A DNA stretch of 64,000 bases from contig RPFO01000103.1 in NCBI GenBank assembly GCA_009746045.1, positions 1,961,857 to 2,025,856 on the forward strand. The letters run 5' to 3'. The notes below the pieces were generated by a model. The model saw only the letters and a list, made by a program, of their open reading frames with translations, searched no databases and was not told where the DNA came from. Each line of letters starts with the position of its first letter. The stretch's first letter is position 1. This document shows positions 17,969 to 29,645 of this stretch, one piece after another. The stretch comes from Mesostigma viride. Taxonomy: Eukaryota; Streptophyta; Mesostigmatophyceae; Mesostigmatales; Mesostigmataceae. The translations under genes and the position numbers were made by a program.

Positions 17969-20583
17969 CAGTTGTTGCTTTTGAAGAAACTAATGTTTCG
18001 GCATGAAGATAAATGCCTTCAATCCCGTAGAAGTCAATATCATCACTCACGTATTTTGCCCACCTTTTATTGCGGACCCACGTATAAACCTGTATTCTTG
18101 GGGCCCGCATATGTCCAAGAGACAACCAGCGCAGGCCAGAAATCTGGAAGAATCTGGACCATGGTAGCTCGAGCCTGCTGTTATCTTATCTGCGTAATTG
18201 TCGAGTCGATCAGGATGATGGGAATGAACGGAGGTGGATATGTGTAGCCGTGGACATAAAAATTGTGGCTGGCTAACGTTCATCGAGACCTAGACAGTTT
18301 AGCTAAAAACAACCTCGCACGATCAGCGCAGTTGTTCCTAGAGACCAGGAGTGCCCAGTTGTAAGCACCACTGCCGCGATCGCTCTCCCGCAATTTATCG
18401 AGGAGACAACCAGCGCCGGTCAGATATGCATATATATACCCGTACCACGCATTGTCGAACAGGGGTTGCCGCCCTTTCGATCGGGTATAGTTCATGTGTA
18501 GCTTCTACTCTCAGTTGGGTGCCATTCCTTCGGTTGGCTTGGATTTTTTATGTCCCTCTTGTTCGCTCTTTTCCCCGCCTTGCTTTGATTATTTACGGTA
18601 AGCATTCATTAATTATCGATAAGTATACCATGTAAAAGTAACTGGGGCCAGACCACACGTGTGGCCACATGGGGACCGCAAGAGGTAGCGCCATGAGCTG
18701 TCAGCTCCCATGCAAAGAGTCGCATTAAGTGAAAATACTACAAGCTAGCCTGGAACTTTGTCCACCCATCTGCCCATCAGGAAGCCCCCACCCTTAGTGA
18801 GACACTATAGCCTCACACTTCCTGCCTCTGAAGGATGTGGGCACCAGTGGCACGCATGCTAGAGCTGCCGCCATCACCATCGCTACACCACCAGCGCCAC
18901 AACACATACATAGCACCATCTGGGGCACTACCACCGGCACCAACAGCATAGAGAAGTATGATGTACACAGAGCAATGCTAATGACAGTGCCGGCAGCGCA
19001 GCTAGACGTAACAACTATCGTAAACCGGCATGCAACCATGGCAACCAGTGACAGGGATAATAGTAAAAGCACCAAGGGCGAGATGCGCAACAACAGGAAA
19101 CCGAAACTCACCACAAGCGCCATTCTCGTCCAAAAGGATGAGCTCCACTGACGAGCAGACCGCAGTATCGTTGGGCAACGCGTCATGCCGTCACCTGGGA
19201 TGTTGTCCCCTTTCTCAACCCCCTTTGGTTTTTCACCCTTGCTCTTGCTGGATTCCTTTTCTGTTGTCGCCTCTGGCTTGCCCTCTGGCTTTCGCAGCCA
19301 CGTGGCGGAGTTTGCGGAGCTGGCGGAGCCATGACCGAGCTCCGAGTCAGAGGACGCGTCGCTGCCGTAAGATTTACGGGATTCGATCGGGATTGCGATG
19401 CCCAGCCGATTCGGCGTATGCCGCTGGATCCCCTGCATCGTGGCCACTAGTGAGCGCCTGCCAGGCACATTACCGCAGTGACAAAAATCGCAGGAGGATG
19501 TTTCAGCCAAAACAAAAAGGGTTTGTGATGTTAGTGTCCAAATTGCATACGATTGCAGCCTCGTACTGCTACAACTGGCCATGTCCAAACATCTAAATCA
19601 TATGAGTACAAGGTGATAAATGCCGGGCTCCCTCCAATTTTGCGTCGGGCTATCACCGGTCGGGCTTTAACGCCTCAATGTCTCAAACGGAAATGATGGA
19701 CGGCAGGTTCATGCATTCGGCTGCATCATCTAGTTATAAAACCTTACTCTTGAAATTGCAGCCTTTTCTGTACATGGGTTTGCTCCCAACGTAAACCCGT
19801 GCGCAGTGACTATGCTTGTCTCGAAGTCAATGAAGCGCAAGAATTGTGAGAGAAAAGTTTGAAAAAGCAGGGGGGCTCGCGATCATCGCATTGTTGTCTC
19901 ACGGAAAATGGATTTCACCACCGACCCACGTTAGAAAATGTGCCGTGAATGCTACACAGCCCGTGATTTTAGCCATAAGAGCAAGGATAAGAGTATGTAG
20001 AACAAGCCGCAGTCTAAGCGGAATTGGTAAGCGCCCAGAATCTTACACGATTCCATGACGTGATACGGACAAATATTCCCGAGATTACAACTCTGGCCTT
20101 GTCTGGTTCTCGCTGCTGCTATACGAATCGGTCAGCACCTGTCAGCCGCTCGACCTAGGTATCACGCGAAGACATATTTTCACCGGCTCGTCCACAGGCC
20201 ACAGCCCCACATTAATTTTGATAGTGCCCAACCCGTGATACCCGCTGGCTTCTCTCGATTCGCGATGGCGGTTAAAACAGCTGGACATCGCGGGTGTCTC
20301 TGATGCAACCGTACCGTCGCAGTTGTTGTTGTTGTTGTTGTTGTGTCCCACGCCGCATAAGAGGCAGGACCAGCCGTTGGATCCACTAACCCTGTCGAAC
20401 CACCGGCGCGGGAATCAACTCAACTTAACTCAGCGCCGCACATGAGCAGCAGAGAATCTATAGTGGCCAGCAGCAGAGAATCTATAGTGGCCACGTCGTA
20501 GTACGATCGGATATACTAGAAATAAACTATCCAGCCCAATATAGAATCTCTGCTGCACATTGCGGCATAGGACTTACAACAGC

Positions 20584-20632
<49 letters not shown>

Positions 20633-22564
20633 GGAACAATCCGGCCCTCGGCCAATATAATATCTCTGCAGACTCTCTGCAGCGTGGGAATCCACATAAT
20701 TGTGCGGCGTGGAAATCAACAACATTAACAACAACAACATGACAGCCACGAAATGGCTGTACAGGATTCTAACGAAATCTTTATCGCGAGCCGGAGATGT
20801 CCACGGCTAGACGAGGCGTCATGACCGTACCTTGGCGACTGTTAATGCGTAGTTCCTGCGATTCTCATTCCAGTTTCTGATTCTGGGATCAGCGCACGAT
20901 CGGGCTTGACGCCTGCCCGGCATGGTGCCGTCGGTTATGTCAGCAATTGCCTATGGGTGCACCGGTTAGGCAGGCACGCGCCTTGTTGGTAAAACTGTGC
21001 TTGCATAAGCGTGAGATCAAAATTGACTGCTTTTATATCCACTCCTGGGAACGATGCGAAATCCTCTTGTACACGAAACCATGTTGACGCTGGCGACATG
21101 CGTGGGAGGTTTCCCAAAGATACCATGTAGATAATGCTGAGGGAAAACAGGTTACCTTCGAAAATTGCGATTGCTGCAGGCTCTGTTGAAAACTCGCAAG
21201 TGCATTTGCCAACCCGAATGTCGAATGCCGACGTTGACCGCCTGTAATAACGCTGTGACATAATCCCTGCCTAAGCCTGGAGCACTGAAAAATAGCTTCG
21301 TACACATGTCCTCAAGCCGTTGTCTGTTGCTCTGGGCACCCTTGGCAAGCCTCCTCGACAAGTCCGACAAGACCAGACAGCCCGCGCTGCCAAATCCAAA
21401 TGCCATGTGCACGGACGTACTCAACCTAACTCGGGTGATATTTGTAAATCGTCTACGTTCATGTACGCTCGTGAGATGCAAGGGTCAGTCAGATGTTCCA
21501 ATGGCCAGCCTGCACGCTGGCACTACCCCGGAAGAACGATCAAAACCATCAGCCCACGGCGATATATGGAAATTGGGTGATGGTAAACTGGCCATTTGCA
21601 ACATGAAGGGATGCCGACCCGTCGATGCACGCGACAGTATATCCCGGACACACCCAGTTGGCAATTTCGATGCATTGGACCGAGCCGTCCAGAAGACCAC
21701 GCCTGTCCAGACAACTATCCAGGAAATGCACGATGCTCTTCCAGCGGACGTCGTCGTGCTTGCGAGTTTGGCTCATTCTCTGCTTCTGGTTGGACCCCCG
21801 CCTTCCTGATCTCAATACCCGGCAAGAAATCCGTGAGAAAGACACCGCAGATTACAAGCGTTTGCGTCCTGTGGTCAGGGACAGATGACAAGCTGGTCAT
21901 AACTCATGTACCTGGCCAAGGCTGGTGCATCGCATGCATGGGACTAGGGCATTCTATGTCCGGAATCGCTGAATCGGTATCTCAGTTGGTGCCCCGCAGC
22001 TTGTTGTGGCGAGACACTGGGAAGAACCTCTTGGTGTAGTTGCTGCTTGGTTTGCCCCTGGGGCTCCTAAGCCCTCCAATAGGCCACCATGTTTGAAATT
22101 GCAGGATAAAACCCCCAAACACAGCAGCCCATGTACGAGACATATAATAACACCAGGCAATGTCAAGCCTGTGCTGGTTGTATCATTGTTTTATAACAAC
22201 ACCTCCTGACCGCTTTGATCCATGGCATCAGCCACGCGACTTTGCTCTTAGCACACACCATTGATTTTACAGGTTACCATTTGACTGCTATACGTGTGTC
22301 TAGGCCTGCACTTCACGGTTCACAAGTATTGATGTCGATGTGCAGCACTCCGTCCCATGATCACAATCTCCTTTCCATCCACCTTAACGAGTCAATTATG
22401 CGGATAGTACAGGGGCAGCCTTGACAGTATACCTTCGGATCCTCGCGAGACACCGGCACGAACTTGACCAAGCCTACGCTGGCTGTCTCATTGTTTTCTA
22501 AAGTAGTAAATTATCAAGGAGACAACCAGCGCAGGCCAGAAATAATATTGTCGTAATCTGCGCA
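17969..22564. other. Gene-poor repeat-derived region
   Basis: I find no gene I can defend. It contains a dispersed 25-bp motif (GAGACAACCAGCGCAGGCC core at about 18,118, a variant at 18,400, and 22,517), a short tandem duplication containing AGAGAATCTATAGTGGCC at about 20,449-20,492, GTT and AAC microsatellites, and scattered short ORFs without family features. A 264-residue minus-strand ORF (18,794-19,588) has several hydrophobic runs but no supporting context. Confidence 0.5.
20584..20632. repeat. (AAC)n microsatellite
   Basis: About sixteen uninterrupted AAC triplets. A GTT run of about six units lies nearby at 20,324-20,342. The poly-Asn and poly-Cys ORFs here are artefacts of the repeat. 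Confidence 0.9.
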
Positions 22565-22940
22565 CCCTTAAATTAAATTAAAAATTAAATTATAACATGT
22601 CTCCGTTGGGAGATCATGTAGCACATATTCCAGGTTGGATGGGTGGTGTGGAGGAAGCCGCGTAATCGAACTAACCTAACTCTAAGCTATATCTAGTCTA
22701 GAAAAGCCTATCTACGCTACTCATCAAAACGGCTCCTCCTCTTGGGGGGAGGCGGCTTGCCCACAGGGGCTGGCGTGTGAGCCTTGACAATCTTCTGCCA
22801 CCGCTTCTTGTCCTGCATGGCAGTCCAGAGAAGGGAGAGAGAGGGGATGCGGTACTCAAACTGGGCTGGGACCACTAGGTCGTCCAGCAACATCTGGGTA
22901 TAGGTCATGGCATGTTTCCCTACCCTTTGCGCACCCTTGC
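22565..22940 (-). mobile_element. 5'-truncated LINE copy, 3' end only
   Basis: On the minus strand the last 70 residues of a LINE ORF2 are followed by the same 3' UTR and A/T-rich tail as the copy at 26,355-26,911. Shared blocks include QMLLDDLVVPAQFE and KAHTP-x-PVGKPPPPKRR ending RFDE. The 3' end carries a CTCCGTTGGGAG hairpin and an AATTT-type tail (22,565-22,592). Similarity fades near 22,940, so this copy was cut short at its 5' end, as is usual for LINE insertions. Confidence 0.7.
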
Positions 22941-23149
22941 CCTGCTCTAACTTCGTCACTGCTCCATGTAAGTTCCTCACATATTCTCACCACACACACT
23001 CGTTGTTTTTTTGCTGTGAAGGGGCTCCTCCCCACCTTTCGTGTTCGAGGCTTCATTTGCTTTACCACAAGAATGACCCCGCAAGCTCCGCCCAGCCTAA
23101 ATGTCAGTCCGAGCCTGGCAGCCCAGCTGCGCGCAACCCAGTTTTAGTT

Positions 23150-23200
23150 TTCATTAATTAAGTCGACTCGTGCTCCCGTGGGGGAGTCACCGATGGATTA
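23150..23200 (-). repeat. Retroelement 3'-end hairpin with TTAA tail
   Basis: CTCCCGTGGGGGAG forms a short stem next to an ATTAATTAA tail on its left. Similar hairpin-plus-tail units occur at 22,598, 23,988, 26,103 and 26,387, all with the tail on the left. They look like 3' ends of minus-strand LINE or SINE copies. Confidence 0.5.
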
Positions 23201-23208
23201 ATTAATTA

Positions 23209-23304
23209 TAATAGACACGTGACTGCGTCGCGTGAGCATTTAAGTCCTCAGTGGGAGGGGAACATGGGATGGAATGGATATTAATTAATTAATTAATTAA
23301 TTAA
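23209..23304. repeat. 95-bp direct repeat, left copy
   Basis: The unit begins TAATAGACACGTGACTGCGT, includes AAGTCCTCAGTGGGAGGGGA and ends in TTAA repeats. It recurs in the same orientation at 26,005-26,094. It contains a hairpin CACGTGA/TCACGTG, imperfect in this copy. The two copies flank the element at 23,305-25,998. Confidence 0.7.
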
Positions 23305-25998
23305 GGGGTCCGGACGGACCTGCCCCCCCCCAAATTGAATACACATGTTTTGCACTCAATAGTCAATACCCATGCTGGCAATGCAAATGATGATGGGGGA
23401 CCATAAATATGACCCTTGGGCATGCATCCCACTACTTGTTGAGTTCAAGGCCCATCACAATACATGTGCAGGGAGCTAAATCTGGCAACGACACGTCCTA
23501 CAAGCACGGATTGCCTAGGACAACCCCCCCACACTTGTGTACCAAACACCATATTTTGTTCAAATCCCCACCCAGACCAAAGAATGGAGCTAATTTGCAG
23601 CACCAAAATCGCACGTCTGGGCATACTTATGCAGTTTACCGAAAAATACGTCTTTTTTGTGACTAAAAAAAAAAAAATCAAATCAAATACGCATGGGTTG
23701 GGCCCAGGGAGATAAAATTAACTTCCACAGGGTGGGAATATCAATGGCACCAATTTTCAGCTCATTCTGACCACGTATGTGAACAGTTATGTTCTTTTGT
23801 ATGAAAAAAAAAAAAATGCACGAAAATACGGTTTTATGCCAAATGGCTGCACCAATCACAACCTTGCCCACCACCAAGTGGGGCAAACAAGGTGCCAGCA
23901 AGTTATTTATCATGCAAACTATCTTGGAATCAAAATTCAGGTCATTCTGAGCTAGACTGATTAATTAATTAATTAATTAAACTCGTGCTCCCGTTGGGGA
24001 GTCACGGAGCACCGAAGTGCTTTTAATCCCTGTGTGTGCACTACAGGAGAAAGGGCAGAGACCCCCAGTCTCCTTCATGCCAAAGGCATGCCACAGCTGC
24101 AATCGGGCGCGGCTAGCTAAGGGCAGGCTAACGATCCGGCAAACTGTGGGTGCAATAAGACCCATGTGAGCATGTCATAGCAAGGAGCGTGGGCAAGTAA
24201 TCTGAACATAGCCAGGGCGTAGCATGGCTGTACTAGAACTAGGCTAAGGCTATGGCTGGTTGTGTACCGTGCGTTGGCGGCACGTGACTAGGTTTGTTGG
24301 CACAGCTAGGCAAACATTCTAGGCATGGCTGCCTTAGCGACAGTGACTCCAAAAGCTAGACTGATGGCATAAACTAGTGTCCTCAACTGCCACCCCTCAA
24401 CCCTAGTATAGACTGGCATGAGCTCAAACATAACCCTTTTCATCACCTGCCCACCACAAATCATCAGAATCCTAACATAGACGGCTGCCAATTGAGTTAT
24501 ACAAACAGCCACCAAATGCAGGATCAAGCTGAGCATGAGCCTTGAGTACTAGAGAGGTCATTCATAGCATGCAGCACCACACTATGGTAGCATAGTTGGC
24601 AATCTTCATTGGTAATAACAGAAATGTTTAGAGGCCCAAGCAACGTTCAATAGCAACAGAAGAAACATGTGGGATTAGATGGGTGACTCGTACATGCTAG
24701 CCACACCCCACACCTCACCATGGTTGTAAACCATGCTCAACAATAAGGTGCATAAACAGCATGCTCATATACACGTGCTATGCTGACTTAGAGTAGAGAA
24801 TGATGCCTCAATCAACCAGCAATAATCACACAATGTTCTAACCCTGCAGGTTCACATCACCCCGTTCAAAAACCAACCAACAAAACAGAACTGTAAGCGC
24901 AAACACGAAATACAGCAAAGCCATAAGAGAAATGGCTTGCAGCCATCCGCATAAGCATGGCGAGCATTCTTGAGAGCACATTGATTGTGATGCATAGTGG
25001 CTGTGATCCACAAATCTAAAGAGAACACACACGTAAGCATAGCTTACACATATACAAAGCATGGCCAGCAACAGAAGTATAGCCACCTTGTTTCCCAGCA
25101 CGTTGAGACGCACGGTTCATATGCTCGCCAGCTTGTTGCAACGGTCACGCCGCCCTCGAGGCATGCCGGGGTACGTGTTGAATATGCAATATAAGCACTC
25201 TGCCATCCAAATCCTTCTATATATCATTACATTAACGTAGCAGCTTACCTTGATATTACCCAAATCGATCCTAGACAGGATTTCAGAGCTTGCCACGCAT
25301 AACGTAAGCGAATCGGTTGAAAGCTGCCGGAAAACTAGAGACGTGCATGCAGCAAGCGGCGAACAAAACAACGCACCCTTCCAGGAAACCGTGCTGAAAG
25401 CTTAGAATAAAGGGATTTCTAAACGCAATAGACTTCGGGGGTAACCACTGGATAATAGACGTACAATGGCATGCTATCTTTCCTGACGAGGCGCGCAAGA
25501 AATGCCAGCCACCCATGGACGGGTTGACAGCGCATAAAGCAGGACCTGGCGTTTTCTTTCCGAAAATGACGAGGAAAAGTAATAAAATAAAAGGTTCTTT
25601 AACATTTTCAATCTCCCCGTTAATGAACGTTGCTTTCTGCATCGCTAGGGACTAAGAACCTTTGTAATTATCGCTGTAGGCATGTATTGCTGCTTATTCG
25701 TTGCGGCAAGATTTCCGGGCCAGACCCCCTCGCAAACGCGGATGAAAAATGGCATCGATCTCGTCAATAATGCATCTTCGGCTACGCAAGATCATGATGA
25801 AACTTTGATTTGACGCATCTGCATAATTTTCTGCGGTCTTATTGCCATATTACTGCATTTATTACCGAACGCACGTCGCCATGGCCAACTTGGCGCAAGG
25901 GTTACGCGCATCGTGCACCACAATTTCACGTGCCGAGGTAGCGTCGGGTACCGGCGGGAATTTTTTGGCGCGAAATAATTCCGGTCCGTCCGGACCCC
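23305..25998. mobile_element. TTAA-flanked inverted-repeat element, non-coding
   Basis: The ends are a perfect 16-bp inverted repeat (GGGGTCCGGACGGACC at left, its complement at right), each itself partly palindromic, and both ends abut TTAA. The interior of 2.7 kb is AT-richer and has no transposase-like ORF. It includes a further LINE/SINE-type tail with a TTAA repeat and hairpin near 23,960-24,003. TTAA flanks recall piggyBac-type insertion, but the surrounding sequence is itself made of TTAA repeats, so the target duplication is not proof. Confidence 0.5.
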
Positions 25999-26004
25999 TT
26001 AATT

Positions 26005-26094
26005 AATAGACACGTGACTGCGTCACGTGAGCATAAGTCCTCAGTGGGAGGGGAACATGTGATGGAATGGATTAATTAATTAATTAATTAATTA
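26005..26094. repeat. 95-bp direct repeat, right copy
   Basis: The same unit as 23,209-23,304 with few differences, including the CACGTGA/TCACGTG hairpin. It runs into a TTAATTAA tract that precedes another CTCCGTTGGGAG-type hairpin at about 26,103. Confidence 0.7.
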
Positions 26095-26354
26095 TCAACA
26101 TCACTCCGTTGGGAGTCAATGTAGCACATATCCCTGAGAAGGGGCATATGGCTTTTAATACATCCTAGGCTACTTCCTGCAAGGGTGGGAATGTAAGCGA
26201 CCCTTGCTCTAGGTGCACCAGGGCACCTGCACCCTCATAATCTTCACACTATGCCCAGCTAAGGGGGAGTATGTTATGTGGGGGAAGATCATCATGGCTA
26301 TACAAAAGCTAGGGCATGGCTTCTCGACAGAGAGCATCTCTCTGCATGGCATTA

Positions 26355-26915
26355 AAAAATTAAATTAAATTAAATTATAACATGCCTCCGTGGGGAGGTC
26401 ATGTAGCACATATTCCAGGTTGGATGGGGTGGAGGAAGCCGCGTGATCGAACTATACTAACTCTAAGCTATGTAGAAAATCCTAACTACACTACTCATCA
26501 AAACGCCTCCTCCGCTTGGGGGGAGGTGGCTTGCCCACAGGGTCGGGCGTGTGCGCCTTGACAATCTTCTTCCACCGCGTCTTGTCCTGCATGACAGTCC
26601 AAAGACGGGAGAGAGAGTGGATGCGGTGCTCAAACTGGGCTGGGACCACTAGGTCGTCCAGCAACATCTGAACGTAGTTCGTGACAGGTTTCCCCACCCG
26701 TTTGGGAATGTCCGCGGGGCCAGGCCAGGTCAGAATGTGCCGCCCTGGCTGGCCAAGCCGCTGGGGGCCGGCCAGACCGAGGGTGGTGTCGACCTGGCTG
26801 GTGCGAGCAAGGTGTCCTACAAATGCTATCCTACGCTGCCTAATCTCGTCCGAAACACGAGGCATGCCATGATACAAAGACTCTGATGACGGACGCTCGG
26901 AAAAACCTACGTTAA
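26355..26915 (-). pseudogene. LINE ORF2, C-terminal part and 3' tail
   Basis: The minus-strand frame ends at 26,491 with KRRRRFDE and contains the RRIAFVGHLART block typical of the region downstream of reverse transcriptase in LINE ORF2. It is followed by a 3' UTR with a CTCCGTGGGGAG hairpin and an AATTT tail (about 26,357-26,385). At the 5' side the frame meets TTAA at 26,912-26,915. Removing the element to the right and one TTAA brings it into the same frame as the LINE segment at 28,615-29,045. This is the 3' third of one interrupted LINE whose RT part lies at 62,689-63,550. Confidence 0.8.
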
Positions 26916-28614
26916 CCCCTAAATGGTCTGGCTGCCGATTTTCCGCCTAAAACTGAGTTACAGCCGACACGTCGGCCCCTTCTCGGGGGACCAAATGCCG
27001 CGAAAACTATTGAGAATTAGGAAAAGTTTAGCTGAGAAGATCGAAAGTTTATAATTTTCCTCACAGCATGGTACTAGGGTTTGCATACTTCTGACAAAGT
27101 TATAGAGGTGTTCTGGCCGGTCAAAGTACAAGGGGTCAGGGTACTTTTTCGCGTACAACGTGCATTCCGGAAAACGACGACCTGGCCATGGCGGCTTGCG
27201 CCCACGCATGGCATTTACGTTTTCGTTCGAATTTTCTGACCAAACTCAGGAAATTGATTTTATACGTCCTAAAGATGATATAGGCTAATTTTTGGTTCGC
27301 GGGAATGCCATTTGATAGGTGTCGGCAGCGTTCTTGCTGGAAAAAACTGCGATCAGGCCGGACGATAGAAACGTTGACAGCAATACCTTTCCGGCGTATT
27401 TTAAAGGATATATTGGTTTCCTTGTACTTTTTATGATACATGGTAGTCGTAAACGTGCAAGGGTGGCCAGAAATCGCCGAATCCAGCGACCATGCTGCAC
27501 AACTTTGGTGTGCCGAAATGCGCCATTTTGCGGCCACCGCCTGGGCCAAGGTAACGCCATCCATGCCTGGTAAATCTTAATCATCGTTTTCCTATCGATG
27601 TTTGACGTTTATATATACGTTCTAGCTTGTGTAGCACATTCTTTTTGCATTAGTCATGCTCTTTCTTGACCCTGGCCTGGCCCCTTTCTAAAACACCCTT
27701 CTTAGATGCTTCCCTCAGTCAGTTGACCTGCCACAGGGTGATGGTGATAAGTTTTAGAGGCTGTATGGGTTTGAATACCTCCATATATGTTTTTTATACA
27801 TTTCCCACACACATATTGCATGAGTGTGAGGCAGTTGGCTGGTCTCTGTGGCATCATCAAGCATGTAACCGGTGAGTAGAAGCTTCCCATTGTCAGCATG
27901 TGCCACCAGGTGTGCTGGCCATCACCTGGCCAGCTATAGCAGCTTAGGCCTAGTTTATCCTTGCTAGGGCAAGCTGAAATAGGCTTAAAATCACTAGTTT
28001 GTTGGTGGCTGCCTCCTAGAATGCATGCCTTGCGTAGGGTATCCGTACCACGTTACCTACGTGCATGGACAAGGTGGCACCTGCACATAGGTGCCATGTA
28101 AGGGCAGTGTGATGATGCAGTTATGTTTCCCCATCATTGTGGAAGGGAAATGTATTGTGTGGCATGGTTGGGGGCCATATTAGTAGGTATTAGTAGGTAG
28201 TATGCCCACTCCTACCCCCTTGGTTGCTTTTTACCAACGGTACCCCTATGGGCTGTACTGGGTGTAACTGCTGGTATACCCACCCAAATGATGACCCCAA
28301 TGGCTCAAACTGTTCAGCAACTAATTGTTTATCATCCCTGAAGTGGTAGGTGCCTAGCTCTTACAACATAATTCAAAATGCACATTCTACCAAAAATGAA
28401 AACGCTCGTCTTGACCCCCCTGACTTTGACGGCAGTTATACATGGCCTACCCTGCATATATGTAAGGTTGTGATATACCAACCCGAAGGGCAACTCATGG
28501 ACATGCTTGGCCCCCAAGGACAGCCATTGGATATGGGTGGGTTGGATGGCATCTGGTTTGCAAAATTGTGAAGTTACAGCCGATGCATCGGCAGTATTTC
28601 TGCCCATTTAGGGG
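26916..28614. mobile_element. TTAA element inserted in the LINE, family T2
   Basis: It is 1,699 bp long, bounded by TTAA on both sides (26,912-26,915 and 28,615-28,618). The inverted ends are CCCCTAAATGG, with a further shared CTGCCGAT a few bases inside. The TTAA duplication and CCC-start fit the piggyBac superfamily. Excision of the element with one TTAA restores an uninterrupted LINE reading frame, which confirms the boundaries. No transposase is visible inside; the small ORFs near 27,136-27,584 have no family features, so it is a non-autonomous copy. Confidence 0.8.
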
Positions 28615-29045
28615 TTAAGGACCTGTCGGAGCATCCTGTAAACCGTGCCGTCTAGCCTAGCTGCCAGTTTGGGTGGGAGGGTCCACGCCTCGGCGCCATA
28701 CGTGAGCACCGTGAGGACGAGGACCTTGAAGAGCATGCGCTTGCGGTGCCCGCCCAGGCCCTTCGAGCGCCAGTAGGGTGTGAGCGAACGGAGCTTGGCC
28801 CAGGCAAGGCCGATGCGGGTGTCCACATCGTCGGCGGTGTCAGGAAGCCAGCTCCCCAACAGCTTGAAGCGGTCGCGGAACGGGACCTCCGTCCCGTCGC
28901 CTGCGGCGCGGCAGCGGTGGTTTACTGGAGGCCCCAATCACCGTCGCCTCGGTTTTGACACTAATCTCCAACCCCACCGCCCGCGCCTCCGGGCCCAGGC
29001 AGTCCAGCCAGGTCTGAATGTGCTCGGGGCTCTCGATGAGGGTGG
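28615..29045 (-). pseudogene. LINE ORF2, post-RT part
   Basis: The minus-strand frame starts with TTLIESPEHIQTWLDCLG directly at the gypsy junction and continues, with a frame disturbance near 28,900-28,940, into FKLLGSWLPDTADDVDTRIG and LTYGAEAWTLPPKL. These are the conserved sequences that follow the YADD motif in LINE reverse transcriptases. The YADD itself is on the far side of the gypsy insertion at 62,690-62,730. Confidence 0.8.
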
Positions 29046-29629
29046 TGTTACGTCCCAGCCCTTTTGGTCGGACGTAACAATGGAATAAATTACTAAGGCT
29101 GTTTGGTCTATTGTATTTGGGTTTTATGGACCTTGGCCATTGTGTGAATTGGACTAGTTATTTTGGTCCTAGGTTGTCCTTTTAGGGGCCGGTGCCGTGG
29201 CGCCGCGCCAGTTCTGAGTCCGTCCGTAGTTCTAGGCGTGGATCCTATAGTTGAGGGTCGATGTCGGCCCGGATCCTACGTGGAATGAGTGACTCGGATT
29301 GTTCTAGGGAAATTGGCGTGTATCTGCGCCGCAATCAACCTAGGTTAAATTGGTCCGAGGACGAGAGTCTCGTCCTCTTGGTTTAATGAATGATAAGTGC
29401 GAATACGCCTACACATTGAGCCCGGGGCAATTATCCATTTGTAATTGGTATTGCTAGCCAATATAAGTGTGTACAATTAGCTTGGCATTAAGCCGTGATG
29501 CCAGATATCTCACGACTCACATCGTGAAGCGCAACTTACATTAGGCCATCTTGGATTATTCCTAATTCCGGCAAGGAGGGTCTTTCGCTACGTAGCCCAG
29601 GCTAGGGGTGTCTGGGCTGGGACGTAACA
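29046..29629 (+). repeat. 5' LTR of the gypsy element
   Basis: It is 584 bp, TG...CA, beginning TGTTACGTCCCAGCCC and ending GGGACGTAACA. By eye I noted a single substitution against the 3' LTR (29,521 region), which implies recent insertion. It contains GTGGCGCCGCGCCAGTTCTG (29,197-29,216), nearly shared with the T1 transposon at 35,677. Confidence 0.9.
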
Positions 29630-29630
29630 C

Positions 29631-29645
29631 TGGTATCGGAGGAAA
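29631..29645 (+). promoter_or_regulatory. Primer binding site, initiator-Met tRNA type
   Basis: TGGTATCGGAG starts one base after the LTR. It matches the common retrotransposon primer site complementary to the 3' end of initiator Met-tRNA (TGGTATCAGAG) with one mismatch. Confidence 0.75.

Noticed and set aside
18794-19588. 264-residue minus-strand ORF with several hydrophobic runs, possible membrane protein
   Set aside because: No recognised domain, low-complexity hydrophobic composition, repeat-rich setting and no supporting start context; could be chance.
20560-20749. Poly-Asn and poly-Cys ORFs
   Set aside because: Pure translation of the AAC microsatellite.
21306-21809. 167-residue plus-strand ORF
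   Set aside because: Overlaps several equally long frames on both strands and lacks protein-like conservation patterns; treated as chance.
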